Of a stretch of 64,000 nucleotides of DNA, positions 7,690-14,620 are shown piece after piece. The DNA is taken from the NCBI RefSeq assembly GCF_024347195.1, contig NZ_AP025281.1:1736001-1800000 (forward strand), written 5' to 3'. A program made the translations under genes and the position numbers. The notes under the pieces were generated by a model, which was not told the origin of the DNA, did no database searches, and saw only the letters and a program-made list of their open reading frames with translations. Origin of the DNA: Aliamphritea hakodatensis. Lineage in GTDB: Bacteria > Pseudomonadota > Gammaproteobacteria > Pseudomonadales > Balneatricaceae. Numbering within the stretch: the first letter of the stretch is position 1; each line of letters begins with the position of its first letter.

Positions 7690-8343
7690 CTATAAACTGC
7701 CCATTAGTACTTTTACTGCTTGGCCAATGATGCGTAAGTTTTCGAAGTTATAAGGTGCAATAACTTCATCTTGGTATTCAGGGTTGTTTTTGTTGTCTGA
7801 TGTGATTAGCCAATTACCATCCATGCGTTGCATTAGGCGTTTTACGCGCAACTCATTTTCGACGGCAATCGCATAAATCTTTCCTGAAACAGGGCGGCGC
7901 TCGGCAGTATTTACCAGCAGCATATCGCCATCTTCCAGCTTGGGTGTCATAGAGTCCCCTTTGACATATACGACAGAAAGATGATCAGGGCTGAGGCCGT
8001 TCTGATATATCCAATCCTGATCAATTGGTACCCAGTCAGATACTTCTTCCATATCTATATGGCGTCCTGCTCCTGCAGCAAGCTCAACATCGAAGACAGG
8101 TATTTTAATAAAGTTTGCTGGAGCGCCTGATTCAGGCTCGCTGGTACCAAACATTAACCACTCTTTAGAGCAGTTTAATATCTGGGCAAGCGCTTCTAAA
8201 CGTTTGCCTCTGGGGGAGTTGCGACCAGCTTCCCATTGTTGAACAGATTGCGGGGTGACTCCTAGCCGCCGGGCTAGTTCAGACATGTTCAGTCCCTGTT
8301 CTTCACGGCGCTTTGTTATGCGGGTGCTGGTGCTATCAGTCAT
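7690..8343 (-). CDS. CI-type repressor with S24 (LexA-like) autoprotease domain
   Basis: 217 residues. N-terminal Cro/CI-type helix-turn-helix (about 8-62: MSELARRLGVTPQSVQQWEA). The C-terminal peptidase S24 domain shows the Ala-Gly self-cleavage site in ELAAGAGR (about residue 91), the catalytic Ser in VKGDSMTPKLEDGDMLLVN (about 130) and the catalytic Lys in NELRVKRLM (about 168). It should maintain lysogeny by binding the operators in 8344-8476 and near 5083 and be inactivated by RecA during the SOS response. Divergent from cro with a 130-base operator region between them, as in lambdoid switches. Confidence 0.9.
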   Translation of the reverse strand: MTDSTSTRITKRREEQGLNMSELARRLGVTPQSVQQWEAGRNSPRGKRLEALAQILNCSKEWLMFGTSEPESGAPANFIKIPVFDVELAAGAGRHIDMEEVSDWVPIDQDWIYQNGLSPDHLSVVYVKGDSMTPKLEDGDMLLVNTAERRPVSGKIYAIAVENELRVKRLMQRMDGNWLITSDNKNNPEYQDEVIAPYNFENLRIIGQAVKVLMGSL

Positions 8344-8476
8344 GATTTCTCTGCAACTCTTTGGGTGATAGATGATTGTACAAGCAATCCTTTAAACTCT
8401 CATTTAAATTAATTGTTGTAATTCTTACTGTGTGCATTTAAAGTTTTGGTTGTAATTTTAGACTATGGAAATTCAT
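8344..8476. promoter_or_regulatory. CI-cro intergenic operator/promoter region
   Basis: It contains repeated TTGTA half-sites at 8376-8380, 8416-8420 and 8450-8454. The site at 8416-8430 (TTGTAATTCTTACTG) matches the TTGTA-N5-TACAA palindrome of 5083 with two mismatches. GATTG-TACAAG-CAATC at 8375-8389 is a second palindrome and contains TACAAT on the minus strand, a good -10 for the repressor gene. A rightward promoter is likely near TTGTAA (8416) and TAAAGT, 17 bases apart. Operator number and order cannot be settled by eye. Confidence 0.5.
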
Positions 8477-8737
8477 ATGAGCGCATTAAGACAGGCAGTT
8501 GAAATGATTGGTGGTCAAACAGCCTTGGCTGAGCATTTTGGAATTAGCCCTCAGTCAGTTCAGCAGTGGGTAATGCAAGATCGGGTGCCTGCAAGTCGAG
8601 TTATTCGAATAGAGGCAATTACTTCTGGGCAAGTAACGCGGCACCAACTTCGCCCAGATTTATATCCAGAGGATGTCGTTAAAGTGAAGGATAAAACTTC
8701 AGATCTAGATATCGCTACGGTGAAAAGCGGAGATTGA
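8477..8737 (+). CDS. Cro-like transcriptional regulator
   Basis: 86 residues from the second ATG (8477), chosen because GGA lies 8 bases before it; an in-frame ATG at 8465 is only slightly upstream and cannot be excluded. The sequence MSALRQAVEMIGGQTALAEH then FGISPQSVQQWVMQDRVPASRVIRIE is a typical Cro/YdaS-like helix-turn-helix in which the recognition helix (SPQSVQQW) closely resembles that of the CI-like repressor (TPQSVQQW). Both should therefore see related operators. First gene of the rightward early operon. Confidence 0.8.
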   Translation: MSALRQAVEMIGGQTALAEHFGISPQSVQQWVMQDRVPASRVIRIEAITSGQVTRHQLRPDLYPEDVVKVKDKTSDLDIATVKSGD

Positions 8738-8742
8738 AACCG

Positions 8743-9225
8743 ATGGGTGCAAAAAAACAGTTTCAGGATGACGGGCAGATTCATAGCGTTGATCTGGCGT
8801 GTTATCACGCGATTCATGCATATCCCGGCGGTGTGAATGCCGTGGCGGCGGGGTTCGGGTGGAAGCCTGCGGTGCTGCAAAACAAGATTAACCCGACACA
8901 GACAACGCATAAGCTGACGGCGAAAGAGCTGGAGGCGGTGCTTGAGCTGACCCGTGATGAGCGGATTTTGGCGGCGCTTGGTGTTGCTGGCGGCGGTGTG
9001 TTCGTGCCGGTTGAAAAGGTTGAGCCTGTTGGTGATGTGGGTGTTCTTGAGTGTGGGACTAACTTGCATGGCGGGTCTTTCCATTTGAGTAAGGCGTTTG
9101 TTAAGGCGCTGGAGGATGGTGTGATTGATGGGCCTGAGAGCGAGAACTTGAAGCGTGAGGCGTATGAATTACAAAAACGGATTGCTGAGCTGCTGTTGGT
9201 GGCTGATCAGTTCCGGAAGGATTAG
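8743..9225 (+). CDS. CII-family phage regulatory protein
   Basis: 160 residues from ATG 8743 (GGAG at 8730). The N-terminal half, VDLACYHAIHAYPGGVNAVA then WKPAVLQNKINPTQTTHKLT, matches the CII regulatory family of P2-like and other Proteobacterial phages: a helix-turn-helix domain that activates or represses early promoters. The C-terminal half, ending ELQKRIAELLLVADQFR, is helical. It directly follows cro with a five-base gap. Confidence 0.75.
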   Translation: MGAKKQFQDDGQIHSVDLACYHAIHAYPGGVNAVAAGFGWKPAVLQNKINPTQTTHKLTAKELEAVLELTRDERILAALGVAGGGVFVPVEKVEPVGDVGVLECGTNLHGGSFHLSKAFVKALEDGVIDGPESENLKREAYELQKRIAELLLVADQFRKD

Positions 9226-9236
9226 GGAGAGCGGTT

Positions 9237-9470
9237 ATGAATTCTGTTTCTATTCAGTCGGATATTGAGCGTGTCGAGATGCGAAACTCGTATTTCAGTC
9301 ATGGCAATGGTGAGCCTTTTTGGGTGTGCGTGTTGGCTGAGAAAGGTGAGTCAGTTGGTAACACTGTTGTTTTTACGGCTGCTACTTCGGATGAGATTGC
9401 AGAGTGGTTTGAGTCTATGGCGGCTGAAGTGCGTGAGTCTGCTAAAGGTCAGGAGGTTTCAGGGTCATGA
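9237..9470 (+). CDS. Phage hypothetical protein
   Basis: 77 residues (MNSVSIQSDIERVEMRNSYF...). Short beta-strand-like pieces and an acidic C-terminus; no family recognised. Preceded by a GGGAGAG ribosome site and overlapping the next gene by four bases (ATGA), so it is translated in the early rightward operon. Confidence 0.55.
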   Translation: MNSVSIQSDIERVEMRNSYFSHGNGEPFWVCVLAEKGESVGNTVVFTAATSDEIAEWFESMAAEVRESAKGQEVSGS

Positions 9471-10048
9471 TTGTTATCGGTGTAACTGGTTCAGATTCGC
9501 TTCAGCAGAAGCGGGTTGCTGAGGCTTTGGTTGGGCGTGAATCGCCTGTTATCTGGTCATTCTCCAGTGCGGCGGAGCGGGTTGCCGGGGCGTTGTTTGG
9601 TTTGAGTTATCGCCAGATGGCTAGTGATGCGGATCGGGGTCTTCGTGATTCCGTGTTTGGTGAGTCGCCTGATGGGCTGGTTGATTGGGTTCGGGATTTT
9701 GTGCCGGTTGAGGTTTGGCGGCAGGGGGTGGTTAAGCGCCTCAAAGAATACCCGCCTTGTCAGTATGTTGTTTTGACGGATTTAACTGAGGAGTGGCAGG
9801 CGAAGTTTGTGCGTGATTGCGGTGGCTTGATTATCCATATCACTGCTTGTGAGTTTGCGCTTGATACGCCTGTTAACAGTGAGATCCATGACATTGAGTA
9901 TGACCCTGCCGGGCTTTCTTTGGATTGGCTGAGGGAGCGATTTTCTGCCTGGACGGGGTGGCATTGCTCGTCGTTTGATTGGCGGCGGTTCGTTTCGGGT
10001 CGGGGGGAGTGCCTGACCGCTGCGGGAACAGCGGCAGGCGATTGCTAG
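9467..10048 (+). CDS. Deoxynucleotide monophosphate kinase-like phage protein
   Basis: 193 residues. It starts MIVIGVTGSDSLQQKRVAEA, which has the layout of the P-loop in phage dNMP kinase-like proteins (IGLTGxxGxGKxTxA), but the Gly-Lys-Thr core is replaced by SLQQKR, so nucleotide binding may be altered or lost. Later motifs are ALFGLSYRQM and YVVLTDLTEEWQAKFVRDCG, followed by IIHI, as in that family (the segment that names the dependency on a neighbouring residue network). Active kinase or degenerate relative cannot be decided. The start overlaps the previous stop. Confidence 0.5.
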   Translation: MIVIGVTGSDSLQQKRVAEALVGRESPVIWSFSSAAERVAGALFGLSYRQMASDADRGLRDSVFGESPDGLVDWVRDFVPVEVWRQGVVKRLKEYPPCQYVVLTDLTEEWQAKFVRDCGGLIIHITACEFALDTPVNSEIHDIEYDPAGLSLDWLRERFSAWTGWHCSSFDWRRFVSGRGECLTAAGTAAGDC

Positions 10049-10069
10049 GGGCTGGGCGGCCCTTTGCAA

Positions 10070-10096
10070 TACAAGCGCCTGAATTATAGGGGCGTT
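10070..10096. repeat. AATACAAGC-type dispersed element (copy in prophage)
   Basis: AATACAAGCG-CC-TGAATTATA with a following GGGCG is nearly identical to a stretch at 41716-41743 in host DNA. The shorter core GYAATACAAGC recurs at 11708 and 13218. On the minus strand ATTATA gives a TATAAT box with TTGCAC 18 bases upstream, so it may be a promoter. Function unknown. Confidence 0.5.
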
Positions 10097-10164
10097 TTGA
10101 GCAAGGGTGCAAATTTTGGGAGCGGTGTTATTCGCATTTTTGAACCGTTGTGAGGATTTTGGTA

Positions 10165-10944
10165 ATGAGTGAATGCTTTAAATCAGGGTTGGTTTATCTG
10201 TTAGCTGAGGATTTATGTGCGGCTCGTGAGTTGTTGTTTCGGTTGTTTCCTGCTGTTCAGGGACAGTGTGGTGAGGTGTTTGAGGTTTGTCCGGGGCTGC
10301 GGGTAAGGCCTGTTTCGCAGGTGGGTGAGCCTAAGTGGTTGAGGGTGACAGTCAGGCCAAAGGTTGTTTTTTCGGAGAATGTGTCGCTGGGCTTTTTGTC
10401 GGGGCCGTATCTTTCTTATTGGGCTGCTGAGCTGAAGCCGCTGGGTGAGTGGCTGGATGAGTTGGGTGTGCCTGCGGAGCAGGAGAAATGCCCGGGAGGG
10501 GTGAGCATGAAGCCTAACGAACAGAAACCGCCCCTTAAAGGGGATTATGTCGCCATTCCGTACCGGGATTTACAGGTGGAAGATGGTGTGATCCTGCTGT
10601 ATGGCCGGGGTGAAACGCCGGAGGCAGCCGTGCGGGCGTTGGATGGCAAAGGTATGACGGATTACTGGTATGTGAAAGATGGGCCGGTGCCGATTGACGT
10701 GTGTGAGTGTCTGCCACCGGATGAGGCGCAGGAGGCGGCGGGGTATATCTGGTTCACAGGTGAGACGTTGTGGTCTGGGCCGTGCCCTCTTGAGCAGTTG
10801 GCGGATGGTCTGCCATCGTTTTTATTTGTCGAGGGTGACGCACCAACCCAATACCAACACGGGATGTTAGACCGGATTGCCGATGAAGCCACGTCGCGCC
10901 TGTGTTTCAGGCGTGATCAGAAATCTATCACAGAGGAGGATTAG
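10165..10944 (+). CDS. Phage hypothetical protein, possibly two fused genes
   Basis: 259 residues from the ATG at 10165, preferred over an in-frame GTG at 10150 because TGAGGA lies 9 bases upstream of the ATG. No family recognised. The N-terminal 114 residues (MSECFKSGLVYLLAEDLCAA...) and the C-terminal 145 residues (MKPNEQKPPLKGDYVAIPYR...) look like separate units. The second begins at an internal ATG (10507) with a very strong ribosome site GGGAGGGG at 10496-10503. It may be a fusion or may produce a second, shorter protein by internal initiation. Confidence 0.55.
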   Translation: MSECFKSGLVYLLAEDLCAARELLFRLFPAVQGQCGEVFEVCPGLRVRPVSQVGEPKWLRVTVRPKVVFSENVSLGFLSGPYLSYWAAELKPLGEWLDELGVPAEQEKCPGGVSMKPNEQKPPLKGDYVAIPYRDLQVEDGVILLYGRGETPEAAVRALDGKGMTDYWYVKDGPVPIDVCECLPPDEAQEAAGYIWFTGETLWSGPCPLEQLADGLPSFLFVEGDAPTQYQHGMLDRIADEATSRLCFRRDQKSITEED

Positions 10945-10945
10945 C

Positions 10946-11695
10946 TTGAATCAAAGGGAGTATGAGGCGCTGGATGCTGAGTTTTTGTCTCATGAGGCTA
11001 AGTTGATCTATCTGATGGTGCTGCGGCGGTATATGGATTATGTGACGGGTGTTGTGGGTGTTACGGCGCGCATTAGTTATCCGAAGCTGATGGAGGCGCT
11101 GGAAGTTCAGCGGCCCCGTCGGTCACGGTTGCCTAAGCAGACGTATAACGTGCGTAAGGTGCGTTATGAGATTGAGCAGCTTGAGAAGCGTGGTCTTGTT
11201 GAGCCGGTGCCTGATCTTCCTTTGGTGTTCAGGTTGCCATTGGCTACGTGCGATGAAAACCGTGCAAAAGAACAGCGGCAGTACAGCGGCAGCAATAGCG
11301 CTGCACAGCGTCAGGATGATTTAGGCAAAAAATCCTTTGAAAACAATGGGGTTGCCGGTGGGTCGGATGATGTAAAGCGGCAGCACAACGGCAGCTTAAA
11401 CGATGAACAGGGTCAGACATCCGTTAATCCGTTAAAAAACTCTCTTTCTCTGGAGCAGCCTGAAAAATTTTCTATGCATGCTGGATGGCAGTTGGTTGAT
11501 GAGGATCGGGTGTCTTATTCGGTTGCTGGTCATGGTCTGTATTTTTGGGATTTGGATGAATTTGAAAAGGAGGGGGTGTTAACAGAATTCGTTGATTACT
11601 GGAGTGGGCGGCCAGATAGGCAGTATTCACAAGCGGGGTGGGAGCTTCGGTTCGTGGAGAGTGCTGTTAGGGCGTTAAGGAAGAAACGGGCATAG
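10946..11695 (+). CDS. Phage replication protein with DnaT-like C-terminal domain
   Basis: 249 residues from a TTG at 10946, chosen because GAGGAGGA (10933-10940) lies five bases upstream; the longer frame would begin inside the previous gene. The N-terminal 110 residues look like a winged-helix domain (LSHEAKLIYLMVLRRYMDYV..., KVRYEIEQLEKRGLVEPV). A polar linker follows (about 115-185). The end, LTEFVDYWSGRPDRQYSQAG then WELRFVESAVRALRK, matches the DnaT-type ssDNA-binding domain (F.. YW....W..KF). It probably loads the host helicase at the phage origin. No origin repeats were recognised. Confidence 0.65.
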   Translation: MNQREYEALDAEFLSHEAKLIYLMVLRRYMDYVTGVVGVTARISYPKLMEALEVQRPRRSRLPKQTYNVRKVRYEIEQLEKRGLVEPVPDLPLVFRLPLATCDENRAKEQRQYSGSNSAAQRQDDLGKKSFENNGVAGGSDDVKRQHNGSLNDEQGQTSVNPLKNSLSLEQPEKFSMHAGWQLVDEDRVSYSVAGHGLYFWDLDEFEKEGVLTEFVDYWSGRPDRQYSQAGWELRFVESAVRALRKKRA

Positions 11696-11730
11696 CCTGA
11701 AACTTTGTAATACAAGCATAGGGATACAGG

Positions 11731-12231
11731 ATGACTCAGGTAATGGATTTCGCATCATTGGCAGTTCAGAAGCGACAGGTGAATGTGATGCGGCAGGCAA
11801 GCATTGATGCTGGCAAGTCTCAACATCCGGCGATTGATAGTCGGTTGAGGGTGTGGGGAGAATGGACGGTAGCGAATCGCTGCGAGGGTGGAGGTGGTGG
11901 TTCTGTGTTGGCTGCTTTGATTGATGGTGGTGGTGTGGTTGTGCGCAGCACTGGTAAGGCTGTGAACATGGCTGAAGATGTATATGACACTGAGCGGGCG
12001 GTGTGTCGATTGGATGATAAGTATCGGGAGGTTGTGTTTTTGAAGTATCTGGAGCCGGAGCTAAGTGATCAGCAGAGGGCTGATCGGATGAAGGTTTCCA
12101 GGCGGACGTTCTTGCGGTATGTGGCGACGGCTCAGCAAAATATTTTATTTTATCTGAAGCCCCCGGCTCGCAAGGCTTCTGTGCGTGATCAGATGCGTCA
12201 AAATCAGTCAGCGGTGAAAAATGGTGTTTGA
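11731..12231 (+). CDS. Late transcription regulator, Q-antiterminator-like with sigma-type HTH
   Basis: 166 residues. The C-terminal part, KYREVVFLKYLEPELSDQQR then ADRMKVSRRTFLRYVATAQQ, is a sigma-70 region-4-like helix-turn-helix of the kind found in phage Q/antitermination Q-like and ArpU-like late regulators. The N-terminal half has GGGGGS and RVWGEW segments. The stop is at 12229-12231, overlapping the -35 box of a consensus promoter that is followed by two terminators, exactly the place of lambda Q before pR'. Antitermination is therefore the favoured role; direct activation is the alternative. Confidence 0.65.
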   Translation: MTQVMDFASLAVQKRQVNVMRQASIDAGKSQHPAIDSRLRVWGEWTVANRCEGGGGGSVLAALIDGGGVVVRSTGKAVNMAEDVYDTERAVCRLDDKYREVVFLKYLEPELSDQQRADRMKVSRRTFLRYVATAQQNILFYLKPPARKASVRDQMRQNQSAVKNGV

Positions 12232-12256
12232 CACCGTGACACAGTAGTTATATAAA
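12228..12256 (+). promoter_or_regulatory. Late promoter (sigma70 consensus)
   Basis: TTGACA (12228-12233), 17-base spacer, TATAAA (12251-12256). It starts at the end of the Q-like gene and faces the lysis and morphogenesis operon; two strong terminators follow within 120 bases, as in lambdoid pR' regions. Confidence 0.8.
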
Positions 12257-12287
12257 TCAGCTACTGCCTAAGAGTTGCGGCTACAGA

Positions 12288-12317
12288 AACCCGGAGTTAA
12301 CCCCTCCGGGTTTTTTT
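12288..12317 (+). terminator. First late-region terminator
   Basis: AACCCGGAG/CTCCGGGTT-type stem (AACCCGGAGttaaccCCTCCGGGTT) followed by TTTTTTT. About 30 bases downstream of the expected late start site. Confidence 0.8.
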
Positions 12318-12352
12318 ATGCCTGCAATTTGAGGTTGAACATTGATGAGATT

Positions 12353-12379
12353 GATACCGGCCTAGTGCCGGTTTTTTTT
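12353..12379 (+). terminator. Second late-region terminator
   Basis: ACCGGCctagtGCCGGT hairpin followed by TTTTTTT. Tandem with the first terminator and before the first late gene, so late expression needs read-through. Confidence 0.75.
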
Positions 12380-12405
12380 GGTCTGGAGTTTGGGAGGGTG
12401 TTTAT

Positions 12406-13026
12406 GTGAGGAAATCAGATATCACTGTGGATGTTCTCAGAGCGGCGTGTGCTGCTCGTGGGTATGCGTTCTTTGAAGATGGTGATTTCAACTTAAATAT
12501 AATTGGCATCCGGGCGGCGGATATGGCGGCTAACACATTCAATGACTTTATGTGTTTGGTGTTTAAGGTGGCCGGTGAAGAAAAGCATTTTGTATTTGAG
12601 TGTACGACTGATGCCGGTACTTACTACCGGGAAAATCCAATGGTCGTAGATGGGACGATGGTGTTTATCCCTGGTCAGTATCGCGGCGCTTATAAGATGG
12701 GTCTTCATCAGGGTAAGTTTCCGGCGCTGGTTCAGTGTAAGCGGTTGCCGGTATGGCGTGATAATAATCGTGATGCTGTTGTTGATGTTGCTTTTCCTGC
12801 GGTTGAGTATGGGTTGCAGGGGGCGAATATTCATCATGCGGCGTACAAGGGGGTTAGTCAGTTGGTTGGCAAATGGTCTGCCGGGTGCCAAGTGTTAGCG
12901 GATTATTATGATCATCGGATTCTCATGGCGATAGCTGAGAAGGCGGCTGCTATCTGGGGTAATTCGTTTACATACACGTTGTTCACTGAGGAAGAGGTTT
13001 TTCCTGTTATTGAACGGGTGGCGTAA
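12406..13026 (+). CDS. Probable phage cell-wall hydrolase (endolysin candidate)
   Basis: 206 residues from a GTG at 12406 with GGGAGG about 9 bases upstream (an ATG two bases earlier is followed directly by TGA). The second half has GANIHHAAYKG, then SQLVGKWSAGCQVLADYYDH and a helical end with WGNSFTYTLF. The H...H-x(n)-S-A-G-C-Q order recalls the His/Cys active site of YkuD-like L,D-transpeptidase/peptidase folds (HG...S-x-GC). It is the only wall-active candidate in the window, is the first gene of the late transcript, and overlaps the holin start, so endolysin is the best inference. Confidence 0.5.
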   Translation: MRKSDITVDVLRAACAARGYAFFEDGDFNLNIIGIRAADMAANTFNDFMCLVFKVAGEEKHFVFECTTDAGTYYRENPMVVDGTMVFIPGQYRGAYKMGLHQGKFPALVQCKRLPVWRDNNRDAVVDVAFPAVEYGLQGANIHHAAYKGVSQLVGKWSAGCQVLADYYDHRILMAIAEKAAAIWGNSFTYTLFTEEEVFPVIERVA

Positions 13027-13205
13027 TGATTGATTACCTGGGGGCTAAGATTTCAGCGATGGGTTCGTACCTTGTTGGCACAGGGTTGATCGTCGGTGAT
13101 GTGGTGGGTTGGTTGGATGATCATGCGGGGTTTTATGGTTGTGTAGTGACAACGGCAACCTTGATCATGAATTTTCATTTCAATCGAAAGCGCAAGAATC
13201 AATAG
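13026..13205 (+). CDS. Phage holin
   Basis: 59 residues, ATG at 13026 overlapping the TAA of the preceding gene (TAATG). Sequence MIDYLGAKISAMGSYLVGTG then LIVGDVVGWLDDHAGFYGCV, a second hydrophobic helix (VTTATLIMNF) and a basic tail HFNRKRKNQ. Two membrane segments with a short turn containing LDDHAG and a charged C-terminus are characteristic of small phage holins. It would form the membrane lesion that frees the endolysin. Confidence 0.75.
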   Translation: MIDYLGAKISAMGSYLVGTGLIVGDVVGWLDDHAGFYGCVVTTATLIMNFHFNRKRKNQ

Positions 13206-13244
13206 CTGCGTTCTGCAGCAATACAAGCAAAAGGAATTTTTATT

Positions 13245-13913
13245 ATGAAGCGACTGCGTTATGCGCTGGCGGCGGTTACTGCTGTCTGCGTGTTGGGGCT
13301 GGGAGGTTGTGCTGTGCTGGAATCAGTGGGTGAAAAGGCTGCTGAAGTTCATGCGCACGTTAAAACTCTGAAAGAGAAAGGTTGTGCGTCTCTTTCGGTA
13401 ACAGAAAAACGGGTGCTGGTTGCGGCGATCAAGTTGCGTGTGCCGGATTATCCGCCTAATGGAATCTGCAGCCCTGTCTGGGTGCAGGATGTGCTGGTTG
13501 AGCAGCTGGGGGAATTGGATGATGAAGGCGGGGTTTATAACGGATCTGACGACCTGGGATATTCGGCCGGACCCTCGGGGCGGGATGGATCTTTGGTTGA
13601 ATCAGGTGGAACTGAAGTTTCATTCAGCGATTCTGGATCGGGTGATATCGGTGCCGGTTGGGTATCTGACGGATCTGGCAACTATTCCGTGGTGGGCGCG
13701 TTGGTTCATGTCTCCGGCTTCGATGCACATTCGGGCGGCGGCAGTGATCCACGACTACTGCTATACGCATCTGTGCAGCAGCATGAGCAGATCGCAGGCG
13801 GATCTGGTGCTGCGGGAGGCTATGGGGTGTGTGACAGTCCCGGCCTCGATGTGGAAGCGCAATGTTGTGTGGGTGGCTGTGCGTCTGGGTGGTCGCGGCG
13901 CTTGGTAGCTTAG
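13245..13913 (+). CDS. Phage lipoprotein (spanin-like?) whose frame runs on through the next gene
   Basis: The reading frame is 222 codons. The first ~95 residues look real: signal peptide MKRLRYALAAVTAVCVLGLG with lipobox LGGC (Cys22), then GEKAAEVHAHVKTLKEKGCA, LSVTEKRVLVAAIKLRVPDY and ICSPVWVQDVL. From about codon 92 onward it reads through the DUF1353 gene in another frame, giving Gly/Ser-rich sequence with no protein-like pattern. Either the lipoprotein lost its stop by an indel or the extension is genuinely translated. In the lysis region, so an outer-membrane spanin role is possible. Confidence 0.55.
   Translation: MKRLRYALAAVTAVCVLGLGGCAVLESVGEKAAEVHAHVKTLKEKGCASLSVTEKRVLVAAIKLRVPDYPPNGICSPVWVQDVLVEQLGELDDEGGVYNGSDDLGYSAGPSGRDGSLVESGGTEVSFSDSGSGDIGAGWVSDGSGNYSVVGALVHVSGFDAHSGGGSDPRLLLYASVQQHEQIAGGSGAAGGYGVCDSPGLDVEAQCCVGGCASGWSRRLVA
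13522..13908 (+). CDS. DUF1353 family phage protein
   Basis: 128 residues from ATG 13522 (GGGGGAA at 13508-13514 upstream; ATG 13519 is an equal alternative). Core motifs: VISVPVGYLTDLATIPWWAR, then AAAVIHDYCYTHL and SQADLVLREAMG. These are the VPxGFxTDLASIP and HDxLY blocks that define DUF1353, common next to lysis genes in Proteobacterial phages; molecular function unknown. It lies wholly inside the read-through part of the lipoprotein frame, in frame +1 relative to it. Confidence 0.75.
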   Translation: MKAGFITDLTTWDIRPDPRGGMDLWLNQVELKFHSAILDRVISVPVGYLTDLATIPWWARWFMSPASMHIRAAAVIHDYCYTHLCSSMSRSQADLVLREAMGCVTVPASMWKRNVVWVAVRLGGRGAW

Positions 13914-13940
13914 CTGCTGATTGTTTGAGTGTGCATAGAG

Positions 13941-13970
13941 CAGGGCTTTCAGTGAAAGCCCTGTTTTTCT
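13941..13970 (+). terminator. Terminator after lysis cassette
   Basis: CAGGGCTTTC-ag-TGAAAGCCCTG followed by TTTTT. It separates lysis genes from terminase. Confidence 0.75.
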
Positions 13971-14116
13971 ATGTGTATTCGCCGGTAAGGCTCTGAAAAA
14001 TAAAAGGTACTTTGGGCCAGATTTGGCTGTACGGGGGCGCAGACACGCGGAATTTTTGCAGAGATACGAATTTTTGAGGGGGTTGTGGTGGTAACTCCCT
14101 GATATATAGGTGTTTT

Positions 14117-14620
14117 ATGTCGTTTGATGGTTTGGAAGAGAGGGCAACGCAGACTGGTTTTGCTCGGTTGGTCGGGGTGTCTCAGCAGGCCATAAGCGGG
14201 CGGGTAAAAGACGGGCGTTTGCGTGAGGGGGCATCGTTTGCTGATTGGTTGCTGACGTACTGTGAAGAGTTGCGGGAGCAGGCTGCAGGCCGGGGTGGTG
14301 ATCAGCAGGCTGATTTTCAGAAATCGCGGGCAGCGGATATGGCTGCAAGTGCTGCGCTTAAGCAGATTCAGTATCACGAAAAAATCGGGACGCTTATTCA
14401 TCGTGAAGAGGCGCGGATGTTCCTGGGTGATTGGTCGCGGTATGCCCGGCGGGAATTTGAAAATGCTTTCAATGGTTTGTTTCAGGCGATTGAAGAGCGG
14501 ACGGGTGAGGCTGTGCCGGTAGAGTTAAAGGAAAAGTATGCTGGAGCTGCAAACAAGCGAATTGGAGATTTTGCAAGGAAACTTGGCGGATCTTCTGGAG
14601 GAGGTGGCGACAGCGTTTGA
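14117..14620 (+). CDS. Terminase small subunit (Nu1-like)
   Basis: 167 residues. N-terminal winged helix-turn-helix (TQTGFARLVGVSQQAISGRV) for recognition of packaging sites, then a helical dimerisation region with QIQYHEKIGTLIHREEARM and a C-terminal GSSGGGG tail. It matches the Nu1/DNA-packaging family that pairs with GpA-type large subunits. Its 3' end overlaps the large-subunit gene by 83 bases. Confidence 0.8.
   Translation: MSFDGLEERATQTGFARLVGVSQQAISGRVKDGRLREGASFADWLLTYCEELREQAAGRGGDQQADFQKSRAADMAASAALKQIQYHEKIGTLIHREEARMFLGDWSRYARREFENAFNGLFQAIEERTGEAVPVELKEKYAGAANKRIGDFARKLGGSSGGGGDSV

Noticed and set aside
9985..10090. Antisense small RNA from the minus-strand TATAAT at 10084-10089
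   Set aside because: The promoter boxes are plausible and a C-run is present, but no terminator or conserved three-hairpin structure follows, so it was kept only as a repeat element.
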